Origin: Candidatus Sulfotelmatobacter sp.
GTDB taxonomy: Bacteria; Acidobacteriota; Terriglobia; Terriglobales; Acidobacteriaceae
Assembly: GCA_025462865.1 (NCBI GenBank)
Contig: JAOAPI010000064.1
Coordinates: 1-52,986 of the forward strand
Length of the DNA: 52,986 bases
Direction: 5' to 3'
Both the position numbers and the translations under genes were made by a program. Each line of letters begins with the position of its first letter. The first letter of the stretch is position 1. The notes below the pieces were generated by a model, which searched no databases, had not been told where the DNA came from, and worked only from the letters and a program-made list of their open reading frames with translations. Below, piece after piece: positions 7,671 through 16,122 of this stretch.

Positions 7671-8446
7671 CGGCGCTCTCCATTCGCGCCCGCGTGATCC
7701 ATGGCGGTCGGGATGGCCGCAACGTTTGCGTTCAATTCATCACCAATCAGTTTTCCATCCGCCAGAAAGATCAGGCGCTGGGCGTAGCGCTCAGCCAAAG
7801 CACGTTCATGCGTCACCATCACGACCGTCATTCCTAATTGCTGATTGAACTCTCGAATCATATTCATGATTTCAGTTCCGGTATGGCTGTCGAGATTGCC
7901 CGTGGGTTCATCAGCAAGCAGAACTCTGGGTTGGTTGATGAGTGCGCGCGCCAACGCTGCACGCTGTTGTTCTCCACCAGAGAGTTCGCTCGGACGATGC
8001 TGCATACGCGCTTGAAGCCCCACCCGCGCGAGCGCTTCTCGCGCCAGGCTGTCACGTTTTCCGCGATCTACCTCGGCGAAACGCATGGGGAGTTCCACAT
8101 TTTCCGCCAGCGTCATGCTGGCAATCAGGTTGAACGATTGAAAAACCATTCCGACAGTGTGAAGGCGATACCTGGCAAGCTCTTCGCGCGAAAGTTCGGC
8201 GAGATTGTGCTGCTCAATAATGACTTTGCCGGATGTAGGACGATCGAGGCCAGCGATCAGATTGAGTACGGAAGATTTTCCCGAGCCGGACGATCCGAGC
8301 AAGGCCACGAATTCGCCCGCCCGCACTGTCAGACTCACCCCATCAACGGCGCGGATAAGAGTCTCGCCCATCCGGTAATGGCGGCAGAGCTGCTCCAGTT
8401 GTATGGCAGGAGTGGCTTCCTGTGGAGATCTGTTAATCCCTCCCAT
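7667..8446 (-). CDS. LolD/MacB-type ABC transporter ATP-binding protein
   Basis: A 259-residue nucleotide-binding subunit of the LolD/MacB/FtsE class. Walker A is GSSGSGKSS (about 52-60), the signature is LSGGEQQR, and Walker B is [13 protein letters not shown], the form typical of this subfamily. It powers the FtsX-like permease encoded directly downstream by an ATGA overlap. The ATG at 8446 lies only three bases after the MsbA-like exporter stop, which places all three ABC genes in one transcription unit. The likely cargo is a lipoprotein, lipid or peptide, as inferred from the family. Confidence 0.92.
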   Translation of the reverse strand: MGGINRSPQEATPAIQLEQLCRHYRMGETLIRAVDGVSLTVRAGEFVALLGSSGSGKSSVLNLIAGLDRPTSGKVIIEQHNLAELSREELARYRLHTVGMVFQSFNLIASMTLAENVELPMRFAEVDRGKRDSLAREALARVGLQARMQHRPSELSGGEQQRAALARALINQPRVLLADEPTGNLDSHTGTEIMNMIREFNQQLGMTVVMVTHERALAERYAQRLIFLADGKLIGDELNANVAAIPTAMDHAGANGERR

Positions 8447-8449
8447 TCG

Positions 8450-10354
8450 CTAGCGGACCTCTCCTCGAAGCACACGCAATGCATCGGCAGCCTTCACGTC
8501 GCCATTGCGGGAGGGATTTGAATTGCTCTCCGCGTCTGCTTCTGACGCGTCTCCTTCGCCGGGCGCAAGGAAAAGGTTATCCTCTACTCCATGCTGTCTG
8601 TTGTAGAGATCGTAGTAACGGCCCTGTAACGCATAGAGTTCTTCGTGAGTGCCGCGCTCCACAATTTGCCCCTGCTCCATTACCAGAATCTGGTCTGCGC
8701 GGCGAATGGTCGAGAGCCGGTGTGCGATTACGAAAGTGGTGCGACCCTGCATGAGGTAGGAGAGACCGTGCTGAATCATCTGCTCTGATTCGGAGTCGAG
8801 ACTTGAAGTTGCCTCATCGAGGATGAGGATGCGAGGTTCGGCCAGAATGGCACGGGCGATTGAAATCCGCTGGCGCTGCCCACCGGAGAGCTTCACGCCG
8901 CGTTCGCCGACTATGGTGTCGTACTTATCAGCAAAGGATTCCGCGAATTCGTCCACGCGTGCGATTCGACAGGCCCGCAAGATTTCTTCCGTTGTTGCAT
9001 CGGGACGAGAAAACGCGACATTGTCGCGGATGGTCCCATCGAACAGAAACGATTCCTGCAGGACGACGCCGAGACGCGTGCGGTACGAATCGAGGCGGAC
9101 GGTGCTCAAATCGATGACATCCACAAGAATTCTGCCTTTGGTCGGAACATAGAAGGCGGAAATTAGCCCTATCGTCGTGGATTTTCCCGAGCCCGAAGAT
9201 CCCACCAATGCCGTAACCGTGCCAGGGTCTGCGGTGAACGAAATATCGTGGAGCACGTCGCGAATTCCATCGTAGCTGAAACTTACGTTGTCGAACTCCA
9301 CCGTACCGCGAATGTCCTTTAGCGAGACCGTCCGCCGGGGATCCTGATCCTCGGGCCGCTCGCGCATGATCTCCTGCGTACGCTCAAGTCCAGCCAAGGC
9401 TTCCGTGAGCTGGGTCCCAATGGAGACGATCTGCATGATGGGCGCAACCAGAAAGCCGAGCAGCAAAGTGTAAGAGAAAAAACCGCCGATCGTCAGCGTG
9501 CCAGCAGCAATCTGATGCGTCCCAACATACATTGTGACCGCCCCCACGCCTCCCAGCAGCACGCTCGCGGAAAGGCTCATAACAGATGTCGCGGTCAAGG
9601 TGCGCATCACGTTATTCAGCAGGCGGCGCACACCGGTCGCAAAAATTGCTTCCTCGCGTTCCTCGGCGTGATAGCCCTTGATTACGCGTACGCCACCCAG
9701 CGATTCTGTAAGCCGCCCGGTAACCTCGGCATTAATCTTGCCGCGCTCGCGGAAAATTGGCCTGATAGTGGCGAAGGCCTTGTTGAGCGCGATTGCAAAA
9801 CAGACCAGCGAGCTGACCGCGATCAGCGTCATCTGTGGACTGGTGCGGAATAATAAAACGAGCGCAATTCCCGAAGTGATCAGCCCGCCCAGGAAATCCA
9901 CAAGGCCGGTGCCTAGGAGGTTCCGCACGCCTTCCACGTCGCTCATGATTCGAGATACAAGATTGCCAGTTTTGTTACCGTCGTAAAACGCCACTGGCAG
10001 ACGCGAAATGTGCACCTGCACTTGCTCGCGGAGTTCCGCGATCAAACGCTGGGCTGCCTTCGATAACAACTGGGTCAGCGAAAAGGACGTGAACCCCTGC
10101 ACCAGGGTTGCAGCGAGGACCACCAGCACGAGCGAACGCAATTGATCCATGCGGTGTTTGTTTATGACCGTATCGATCAAAAACTTTGTGGAATACGGCA
10201 ACACCAGAGCCGCGACGCGGTTGATTACCATCAACACAAAGCCGAGGGCGAGCAGCCAGCGCCGGGGCCGCATAAGCCGCCACACTTCCGGCAGAATAGA
10301 GCGGAGTCGCCGGATCTTCGGGGTTGTCTGCGCTGATTTCGGATCTGTACTCAA
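8450..10354 (-). CDS. MsbA-like ABC exporter (fused membrane and ATPase domains)
   Basis: A 634-residue half-transporter. Six membrane helices fill about residues 35-320. The nucleotide-binding domain carries Walker [10 protein letters not shown], the signature LSGGQRQR, Walker B ILILDEAT and the switch His in IAHRLST. The family exports lipids such as lipid A core, peptides or drugs as a homodimer. A disordered acidic tail of about 50 residues follows the ATPase domain. The start read here is a TTG; no ATG occurs before the first helices, so the exact N-terminus is uncertain. It heads a four-gene minus-strand operon and is divergent from the NarL-type kinase. Confidence 0.9.
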   Translation of the reverse strand: MSTDPKSAQTTPKIRRLRSILPEVWRLMRPRRWLLALGFVLMVINRVAALVLPYSTKFLIDTVINKHRMDQLRSLVLVVLAATLVQGFTSFSLTQLLSKAAQRLIAELREQVQVHISRLPVAFYDGNKTGNLVSRIMSDVEGVRNLLGTGLVDFLGGLITSGIALVLLFRTSPQMTLIAVSSLVCFAIALNKAFATIRPIFRERGKINAEVTGRLTESLGGVRVIKGYHAEEREEAIFATGVRRLLNNVMRTLTATSVMSLSASVLLGGVGAVTMYVGTHQIAAGTLTIGGFFSYTLLLGFLVAPIMQIVSIGTQLTEALAGLERTQEIMRERPEDQDPRRTVSLKDIRGTVEFDNVSFSYDGIRDVLHDISFTADPGTVTALVGSSGSGKSTTIGLISAFYVPTKGRILVDVIDLSTVRLDSYRTRLGVVLQESFLFDGTIRDNVAFSRPDATTEEILRACRIARVDEFAESFADKYDTIVGERGVKLSGGQRQRISIARAILAEPRILILDEATSSLDSESEQMIQHGLSYLMQGRTTFVIAHRLSTIRRADQILVMEQGQIVERGTHEELYALQGRYYDLYNRQHGVEDNLFLAPGEGDASEADAESNSNPSRNGDVKAADALRVLRGEVR

Positions 10355-10440
10355 TCTCTACTTGGACTCCGCAAGACTGCGCTTCGCTTCATTATTACTG
10401 CATTGTGACATGCCTGGGCCAGCCGTTGTATGCTCGGGGA

Positions 10441-11793
10441 GTGGCACGTTCGCCGTCGCCGGAACGCTCTCCAACCCTGGGCCTGTTGCTCGGCCTGATC
10501 GTGACGCTGGCCGCGGTTCTTGCGTATTCCGCTTATATTACTTGGCAAGTGGCCGGACTCCGCAGACTTCAGTCCGAACTCATCGACCGTGACCGCAAGG
10601 ATTCCCTGCAGTTGCTGCGTATTCAAAATGATCTGAATCTGCTTGCGGTTGCCATGCGGGACATGATCGACAATGATGAGCCGTATCCACTGACGGCGTG
10701 GGCGGCACAGTTTCAGCGCATTCGCACTGACTTGGATGATGCCGTGCGCCTGGAAGCCGCATTGGCTCCCACTACACGGTCGGTTGAGCAGAGCGCTTCG
10801 TTGAGCAGTTCGCTGACCCAGTTCTGGGATGCGGTGGACCGTGTGTTTGCGTTGGCTGCTGAGGGACGGGAAAAAGAAGCGCGCAGCCAGATTCAGATTT
10901 CGCTTCAGGCTCGGCAGGCAGCGTTGAGCACAGCCGTGGCTCGGTTGTTGGTGCAGAACAGCGACAGCGAAGAAGCTGCCGCTCAGCGGATTATTCGGAT
11001 TTACGACCGTGTGCAGCGCCAAGTGTATGTGTTTCTGGCGGCGACGCTGGCCGCCATTCTTCTGACGGGATTTTCCATGATTCGCTGGAACCGGCGACTG
11101 TTCGCGCATATGGCCGAACTTTCAGAGAGGCGGAGCGAACTGGCCCAGAAGCTGATTGCAACTCAGGAATCGACCTTGCGGTACATTTCGCGCGAACTGC
11201 ACGACGAGTTCGGACAGATTCTGACTGCGATGGGATCGATGCTTGGCCGCGCCGGAGTTCACGCCCCGGAGGGCTCGGCTTTGCGCAACGACTTGCAAGA
11301 GGTTCGGGAGATTGCGCAGGATACGCTGGAGCGCGTCAGGAGTCTGTCTCAGGCGCTGCATCCGGTAATGCTGGATGAAGCCGGGCTGGAGACGACACTG
11401 GATTGGTACATCCCGACCATAGAAAGACAGACAGGAATTGCCATATCCTATGAGAAGCAAGGTAATCCGTTCGCATTGGATGGTAGCGCTGCTGTTCAGA
11501 TCTACCGCGTGTTGCAGGAAGCGTTGAACAATGTGGCGCGCCACTCGGGGGCCAAGCAGGCCTGGGTGCGATTGAAATTTTTGCTGGCGGCGCTTGAACT
11601 GGAAGTCGAAGATCACGGCGTTGGGTTCAACGGGCGGCCTGCGAAGCACGGTATCGGCTTGGTTGCCATGCGCGAGCGTTCGGAATTAATGGGAGGGCAA
11701 ATCACTTTTTCGGCTTCCGCTGAGGGCGGCACGTTGCTGCGCGTGATCGTGCCGCGCGAAAACGTTGAGTTGCGAGATAAAGATCAGGGGTAG
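10441..11793 (+). CDS. NarL-family sensor histidine kinase (HisKA_3)
   Basis: A membrane kinase with two helices, at about residues 12-35 and 195-218 counted from the GTG at 10441. They flank a helical periplasmic sensor region of about 160 residues. The dimerisation/phosphoacceptor motif SRELHDEFGQ (His254) is of HisKA_3 type. The ATPase domain shows QEALNNVARHS, DHGVGF and GIGLVAMRER. I prefer the GTG at 10441 because the in-frame ATG at 10324 would lie inside the divergent exporter gene and add 39 residues with no membrane or domain features, although the spacing to GGGGA is poor. The response regulator follows 19 bases later. Confidence 0.85.
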   Translation: MARSPSPERSPTLGLLLGLIVTLAAVLAYSAYITWQVAGLRRLQSELIDRDRKDSLQLLRIQNDLNLLAVAMRDMIDNDEPYPLTAWAAQFQRIRTDLDDAVRLEAALAPTTRSVEQSASLSSSLTQFWDAVDRVFALAAEGREKEARSQIQISLQARQAALSTAVARLLVQNSDSEEAAAQRIIRIYDRVQRQVYVFLAATLAAILLTGFSMIRWNRRLFAHMAELSERRSELAQKLIATQESTLRYISRELHDEFGQILTAMGSMLGRAGVHAPEGSALRNDLQEVREIAQDTLERVRSLSQALHPVMLDEAGLETTLDWYIPTIERQTGIAISYEKQGNPFALDGSAAVQIYRVLQEALNNVARHSGAKQAWVRLKFLLAALELEVEDHGVGFNGRPAKHGIGLVAMRERSELMGGQITFSASAEGGTLLRVIVPRENVELRDKDQG

Positions 11794-11812
11794 ATTGCTT
11801 AGATAAATATAG

Positions 11813-12454
11813 ATGGCGATGAATATGACAAATAAGATTACGGTATTGCTGGTGGATGACCACAGCCTGGTGCGGCGCGGGTTTCGGCGCATGCTGGAGG
11901 ATGAGTCCGATATGGTTGTCGTCGGTGAGGCGGGTGACGGAGAAGAAGCTATCAAGCTGGCGCGTGAGTTCAAACCACAAGTTGTGGTGATGGACTGCGC
12001 CTTGCCCAAGGTGAATGGCCTTGATGCCACGCGGCAGATCCTTGCGGACCTGCCCGGGACAAAGATTCTTATGCTCAGCATGCATTCGGAGAATACCTGG
12101 GTACGCCAGGCCGTGGATGCTGGAGCCAGCGGATACATTCTGAAGAACGCGATGAACCTTGAACTTGGGCCAGCGGTAAGGCGTGTTGCCGGCGGAGAAA
12201 CCGTTTTCGATCCACAGGTGGAACTTCCTTCTCCTCTTAAAGGGGAGCGCAACAGCGGCCTGACTCCGCGGGAACTCGAAGTCCTGCAGATGATTGTTGA
12301 TGGCAAGTCGAATAAGGAGATTGCCACTGCACTCGATCTCAGCGCTAATACGGTGGCTGTGCATCGCGCCAACATCATGAATGCTCTCGACATTCACAAG
12401 ACCGCAGAACTTGTTGTGTATGCAATTCGCTCCGGGCTGGTCAACGTTCCGTGA
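11813..12454 (+). CDS. NarL/LuxR-type response regulator
   Basis: A 213-residue DNA-binding regulator. The receiver domain (residues 8-125) has the acidic pocket DD (15-16), phosphoacceptor Asp61 in VVMDCALP, the switch Ser/Thr in LMLSMHS and Lys in YILKNA. A LuxR-type helix-turn-helix (about 150-205) reads TPRELEVLQMIVDGKSNKEIA, then NTVAVHRANIMNALD. It is the cognate partner of the upstream kinase. Its stop overlaps the GTG start of the FG-GAP/ASPIC gene (GTGA), so that gene is translated together with it. Three in-frame ATGs occur within the first six codons, so the precise start is uncertain by a few residues. Confidence 0.92.
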   Translation: MAMNMTNKITVLLVDDHSLVRRGFRRMLEDESDMVVVGEAGDGEEAIKLAREFKPQVVVMDCALPKVNGLDATRQILADLPGTKILMLSMHSENTWVRQAVDAGASGYILKNAMNLELGPAVRRVAGGETVFDPQVELPSPLKGERNSGLTPRELEVLQMIVDGKSNKEIATALDLSANTVAVHRANIMNALDIHKTAELVVYAIRSGLVNVP

Positions 12455-14154
12455 ATCGCAGAGCCTTTCTGCGGAACATGGCGGTGTTGGCGTCCGCATC
12501 ACAGTTGCCCCTGCTTCAGGCTCTGGGCGCGGTCGGCGGCACGGTGGCCGCGCCGGGCTTTCGACTGGTTGATGTCACCTCCAGTGCCGGCATTCAGTTC
12601 CAGCACAACAGCGGCGCATTCGGGGGCAAGTTCCTGCCGGAAACTTTAGGTTCCGGCTGCGCGTTTCTTGATTATGACGGAGATGGCTGGCAGGACATTC
12701 TGCTGATCAATGGAATGGACTGGCCCGGCCACAAGCAGCGCCGCTCCACCCTGCGGCTTTATCGCAACAACCGGAACGGCAGCTTTACCGACGTCACTTC
12801 ACGCGCCGGCCTCGACGTTGAAATGTATGGCATGGGCGTCGCTGTCGGAGACTATGACAACGACGGGTTTCCGGACATCCTGGTGACCTGCGTTGGCCAG
12901 AACCGTTTGTTTCACAATACCGGCAGGGGAACTTTCACAGATGTGACCACAGCCAGCGGTCTGGGAAAGCGGTTGTCGTTCAGCACGTCCGCTCTGTGGT
13001 TTGATTATGATCGCGACGGCCTGCTTGATCTCTTTGTCTGCAATTATGTGAAGTGGTCGCCCGAGCACGACGTATTTTGCAGCCTTGACGGCAAACATAA
13101 GTCTTATTGCACACCCGAGGCCTATCGGGGCGAGACGTGCTGGCTTTTTCATAATCGCGGTAATGGCACTTTCGAAGATGTAACCGCATCGAGCGGCATC
13201 TTCGACAGCAGCTCAAAATCTCTTGGCGTTGCTATGTTGGATGACGGCCAGAGCGGTTGGCCCGACCTGCTGGTAGCCAATGACACTCAGCCAAACAAGC
13301 TCTATCGAAACCAGCGTAACGGAACTTTCAAAGATGTCGCCGTTGAGGTGGGACTGGCCTTCAGCAGCGAGGGCCGCGCGCGCGCCGGCATGGGCGTGGA
13401 TATAGGTGATTTCAGAAACTCCGGCCATAACGGTGTTGCCATCACCAACTTCGACAATGAGATGACCGGGCTATACGAGTTCGGAACGAAAACTTACGAA
13501 GATATTGCAGCGCAGGCAGGGGTGGGTCTGGCTTCAAAGAACAGTCTGGGTTTTGGCTGCTCCTTTTTTGACGCCAATCTTGACGGCTGGCTTGATCTCG
13601 TGGTGGCAAACGGTCACATCGACGAAACCGTGCGCAACATTCGTGGCAACCTCGGGTACGCGCAGTCCCCGCTGCTGTTTCTGAACAAGGGCAATGGGAG
13701 TTTTCGCGATGTTGCCTCGGAGCTTGGGCCTGCGTTCGACCAGCCGAAGGTAGGCCGCGGACTTGCCTATGCTGACTTTGATCGAGACGGCGACCTCGAC
13801 CTGCTGCTCACTACGAACAACGGGCCCGCGCACTTATATCGCAACGATCACGCTGCCGGAAATCACAGCATTCGCTTTCGTCTGGTCGGCACCAAATCGA
13901 ATCGCGATGGAATTGGCGCCACGGTTCGCGTTGTCTCCGGCGGCTCAAGCCAGTTACGGATGGTTAAAAGCGGATCCAGCTATTTATCGCAGTCCGAACT
14001 CCCGCTTACTGTTGGCTTGGGAAAGCGCGATCGCGTCGACCAGGTTGTGATCAATTGGCCGAGCGGTAGAATTGAGGAATTCAAGAACCTGGCGGCCGGG
14101 CGATCCTACGAGTGTATTGAGGGCAAGGGAATTTTTCCGCAAGATGGCTTTTGA
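12451..14154 (+). CDS. Tat-exported CRTAC1-like FG-GAP/ASPIC-UnbV repeat protein
   Basis: A 567-residue secreted protein. It starts with a twin-arginine signal (RRAFLRNMAVLASASQLPLL), so it should be exported folded. At least five calcium-binding FG-GAP/VCBS loops follow: DYDGDGWQD, DYDNDGFPD, DYDRDGLLD, DANLDGWLD and DFDRDGDLD. These should form a seven-bladed beta-propeller. The C-terminus is the ASPIC/UnbV domain (about 470-550: GIGATVRV, SYLSQSELPLTVGLG, INWPSGRIEE). The family is abundant in Acidobacteriota and Planctomycetes and has no firm enzymatic role; adhesion or surface recognition is likely. The GTG start overlaps the regulator stop, so its level follows that of the two-component system. 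It converges on the YceI gene. Confidence 0.88.
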   Translation: MNRRAFLRNMAVLASASQLPLLQALGAVGGTVAAPGFRLVDVTSSAGIQFQHNSGAFGGKFLPETLGSGCAFLDYDGDGWQDILLINGMDWPGHKQRRSTLRLYRNNRNGSFTDVTSRAGLDVEMYGMGVAVGDYDNDGFPDILVTCVGQNRLFHNTGRGTFTDVTTASGLGKRLSFSTSALWFDYDRDGLLDLFVCNYVKWSPEHDVFCSLDGKHKSYCTPEAYRGETCWLFHNRGNGTFEDVTASSGIFDSSSKSLGVAMLDDGQSGWPDLLVANDTQPNKLYRNQRNGTFKDVAVEVGLAFSSEGRARAGMGVDIGDFRNSGHNGVAITNFDNEMTGLYEFGTKTYEDIAAQAGVGLASKNSLGFGCSFFDANLDGWLDLVVANGHIDETVRNIRGNLGYAQSPLLFLNKGNGSFRDVASELGPAFDQPKVGRGLAYADFDRDGDLDLLLTTNNGPAHLYRNDHAAGNHSIRFRLVGTKSNRDGIGATVRVVSGGSSQLRMVKSGSSYLSQSELPLTVGLGKRDRVDQVVINWPSGRIEEFKNLAAGRSYECIEGKGIFPQDGF

Positions 14155-14175
14155 TCGAAGCCTGGCGGATCAATC

Positions 14176-14781
14176 TCAAGGTTGGGCCAGAACCCCGGTG
14201 GCAGCCAGGTCAATGGTCACAGAGTCGCTGACACGCAAGAACATCGTACTTGGATTTTTCATTCCCCACTTCGCATACGGCACTGCGAAGTGCAGGGTAG
14301 CGGCCCAGTGATCCGAGAAGGTTTCGACCTCGGCAGGGACGGTGAGTTCGTGGTCGGATCCATGAATGCTAAAAATTCCGTGCACGCGCACCGAGGATTT
14401 TCCCGGCATTAACACCATTCCTTCCACATGATCTGGATGGAAAGCAATATCCGGATAGCGCTCGCTCTCGAGGACCTCGCGATCCATCTTTCTATCGCGC
14501 ATGCCGCTGCCACTTTGGCCACTTCTGGCATCCACTATGATTTCACCCGTCAGCCGCCCGGAGGCAGGCTCGAGGCGCAGAGATCCTTGCTTCAAATGAA
14601 AAGTTCCATGCACCGTGTGGAGCACGTCGCCAAGCGTGAAATTCACAGTAGAGCGTTTGGGATCAAACTGAAACGCCACATCCTGACTGGAAGCGGCAAA
14701 ACTGCCGATCGCGACAAACGCAGTTGCGGCCAATAAAACGCAGCTCCATCTTCGGCGAAAAGCTTCAGTGATTGTCTTCAT
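14176..14781 (-). CDS. YceI family periplasmic lipid-binding protein
   Basis: A 201-residue protein with a signal peptide (about 1-32: RRRWSCVLLAATAFVAIGSFAASS) and a YceI beta-barrel. Family marks are FQFDPKRSTVNFTLGDVLHTVHGTF, SGSGMRDRKM, YPDIAFHPDHVEG and VHGIFSIHGSDHELTVPAEV. YceI proteins bind polyisoprenoids or other amphiphiles inside the barrel and act in the periplasm. It lies 38 bases downstream of the type III polyketide synthase gene on the same strand. The two are probably co-transcribed, so the bound ligand could be a lipid or quinone made by that enzyme, which is inference. Confidence 0.88.
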   Translation of the reverse strand: MKTITEAFRRRWSCVLLAATAFVAIGSFAASSQDVAFQFDPKRSTVNFTLGDVLHTVHGTFHLKQGSLRLEPASGRLTGEIIVDARSGQSGSGMRDRKMDREVLESERYPDIAFHPDHVEGMVLMPGKSSVRVHGIFSIHGSDHELTVPAEVETFSDHWAATLHFAVPYAKWGMKNPSTMFLRVSDSVTIDLAATGVLAQP

Positions 14782-14819
14782 TTATCAAACGCTGCGCGCA
14801 TGAACACTAGCTTCGGGTC

Positions 14820-15884
14820 TCACCACTGCAGAAGCAAAAGCTCCGAACAGAATCCAGGCCCCATGGCCGCGAGCAAACCCAGGGTGCCGGGCGCGGGACG
14901 CCGGTTCTTCATCACGTCTTCAAGCACTACCAGAACCGACGCCGAAGAAAGATTTCCCACCTTTCGGAGGCAATCCCAGGAGGCCTTCAGTTCTCCGTTG
15001 TGCAATCCCAATGCATCGGCCGAAGCCTCAAGCACCTTCGGGCCTCCGGTATGCAGAACCCAGCTGTTCAGGTCGCTGCGCTTGTGTCCGTTGTCCGCCA
15101 AGAAAGCGTCAACGTCGCGTCCCAGGTTTTCTCGAATCAAAGTCGGCACTTCGGTCGACAGAATAATCCGGAATCCTTTCTCCGAAATCTTCCAGCCCAT
15201 CATCTCTTCGGTGCTGGGATAGAAAACTGACCGGGTTGCGAGAATCTTCGGGCCCGTAATTTCCGCCCCCTCCGATTCGAAGTCCGCGCCAGTCACGACG
15301 GCCGCCGCGGCGCCATCGGCGAAGAGCCCCGATGAAATCAGATTTGCCACCGACAAATCCTCGCGTTGCAGTGTGAGCGAGCAAAGTTCCACCGAGACCA
15401 AAGCCGCCGCCTGCGAAGGATAGGCGCGGACATAGTCTGCGCAACGGGCAATCCCGGCTGCTCCAGCCACGCATCCCAAGCCGAAAATCGGGGTGCGGCG
15501 TATGTTTGCCGGAAGTCCAATGCGGTTTATCAACAGGGCATCAATCGATGGGCTGGCTACGCCCGTTACCGTCGTGAAGAACAAGGCTCCGAGATCGGCA
15601 GGCTTCAGGCCGGCGTTGTGAAGTGCGAGACAAAGAGCCCGCTCTCCCAACTCCTGTGCAACTCTGATCCAAATGTCATTAGCCTGGCCCCAGGTCTTAA
15701 TGTCGACGTATTCTTCGGCGGGAACAGCCAGGTAGCGGCCGTCCACAGTCACATTGCGGTGCAATCGCGCCAGCAGCAGAGGATTTTTAAGTTGGTCGCC
15801 CCAATAATCCTGAAGTCGTTCGAGGAGAACCTTCTGAGTGTAATAGTGTTTTGGAAACGCGCTCGTGGCGCTGGCAATTCTCAT
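14820..15884 (-). CDS. type III polyketide synthase (chalcone/stilbene synthase fold)
   Basis: A 354-residue thiolase-fold enzyme with the full Cys-His-Asn triad of type III polyketide synthases: Cys138 in FGLGCVAGAAG, His278 in VLHTGG and Asn311 in VGNLSSASV. The C-terminal MGPGFCSELL (341-350) matches the family's GFGPG region. KAS III (FabH) is the alternative, but GWKISEKGF, HTGGPKVLEA and the C-terminal motif favour type III PKS. These enzymes extend acyl-CoA starters with malonyl-CoA to make alkyl-resorcinols, alkyl-pyrones or quinone precursors in the cytoplasm. The ATG is preceded by AGGA. The gene pairs with a YceI protein; no methyltransferase or oxidase is adjacent. Confidence 0.87.
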   Translation of the reverse strand: MRIASATSAFPKHYYTQKVLLERLQDYWGDQLKNPLLLARLHRNVTVDGRYLAVPAEEYVDIKTWGQANDIWIRVAQELGERALCLALHNAGLKPADLGALFFTTVTGVASPSIDALLINRIGLPANIRRTPIFGLGCVAGAAGIARCADYVRAYPSQAAALVSVELCSLTLQREDLSVANLISSGLFADGAAAAVVTGADFESEGAEITGPKILATRSVFYPSTEEMMGWKISEKGFRIILSTEVPTLIRENLGRDVDAFLADNGHKRSDLNSWVLHTGGPKVLEASADALGLHNGELKASWDCLRKVGNLSSASVLVVLEDVMKNRRPAPGTLGLLAAMGPGFCSELLLLQW

Positions 15885-16122
15885 GGATTCTGTGTCCTGA
15901 ACTCAGTCTCGGCAACGGAATCCACCCAGCCAACCGAATCCTAGAGGCTTTCCAGATTCGATGTTCGAGCGCCCGTGAGGGTTGTACAAACGGGGGACCA
16001 GCGCCGGCCTTGCTATTGTCGCAGAGTTACGAATTTTTCGTTGTCATATCTCCGTCTCGCGGCTGTAAAGAAAGCCACGCCGAACACGCCGCAGGGCGGA
16101 TTTATGTAATCTTTACCAAGTT

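Noticed and set aside
10324..10440. N-terminal extension of the NarL-type kinase to the ATG at 10324
   Set aside because: It would overlap the divergent exporter gene by 31 bases and adds 39 residues with no domain or membrane feature.
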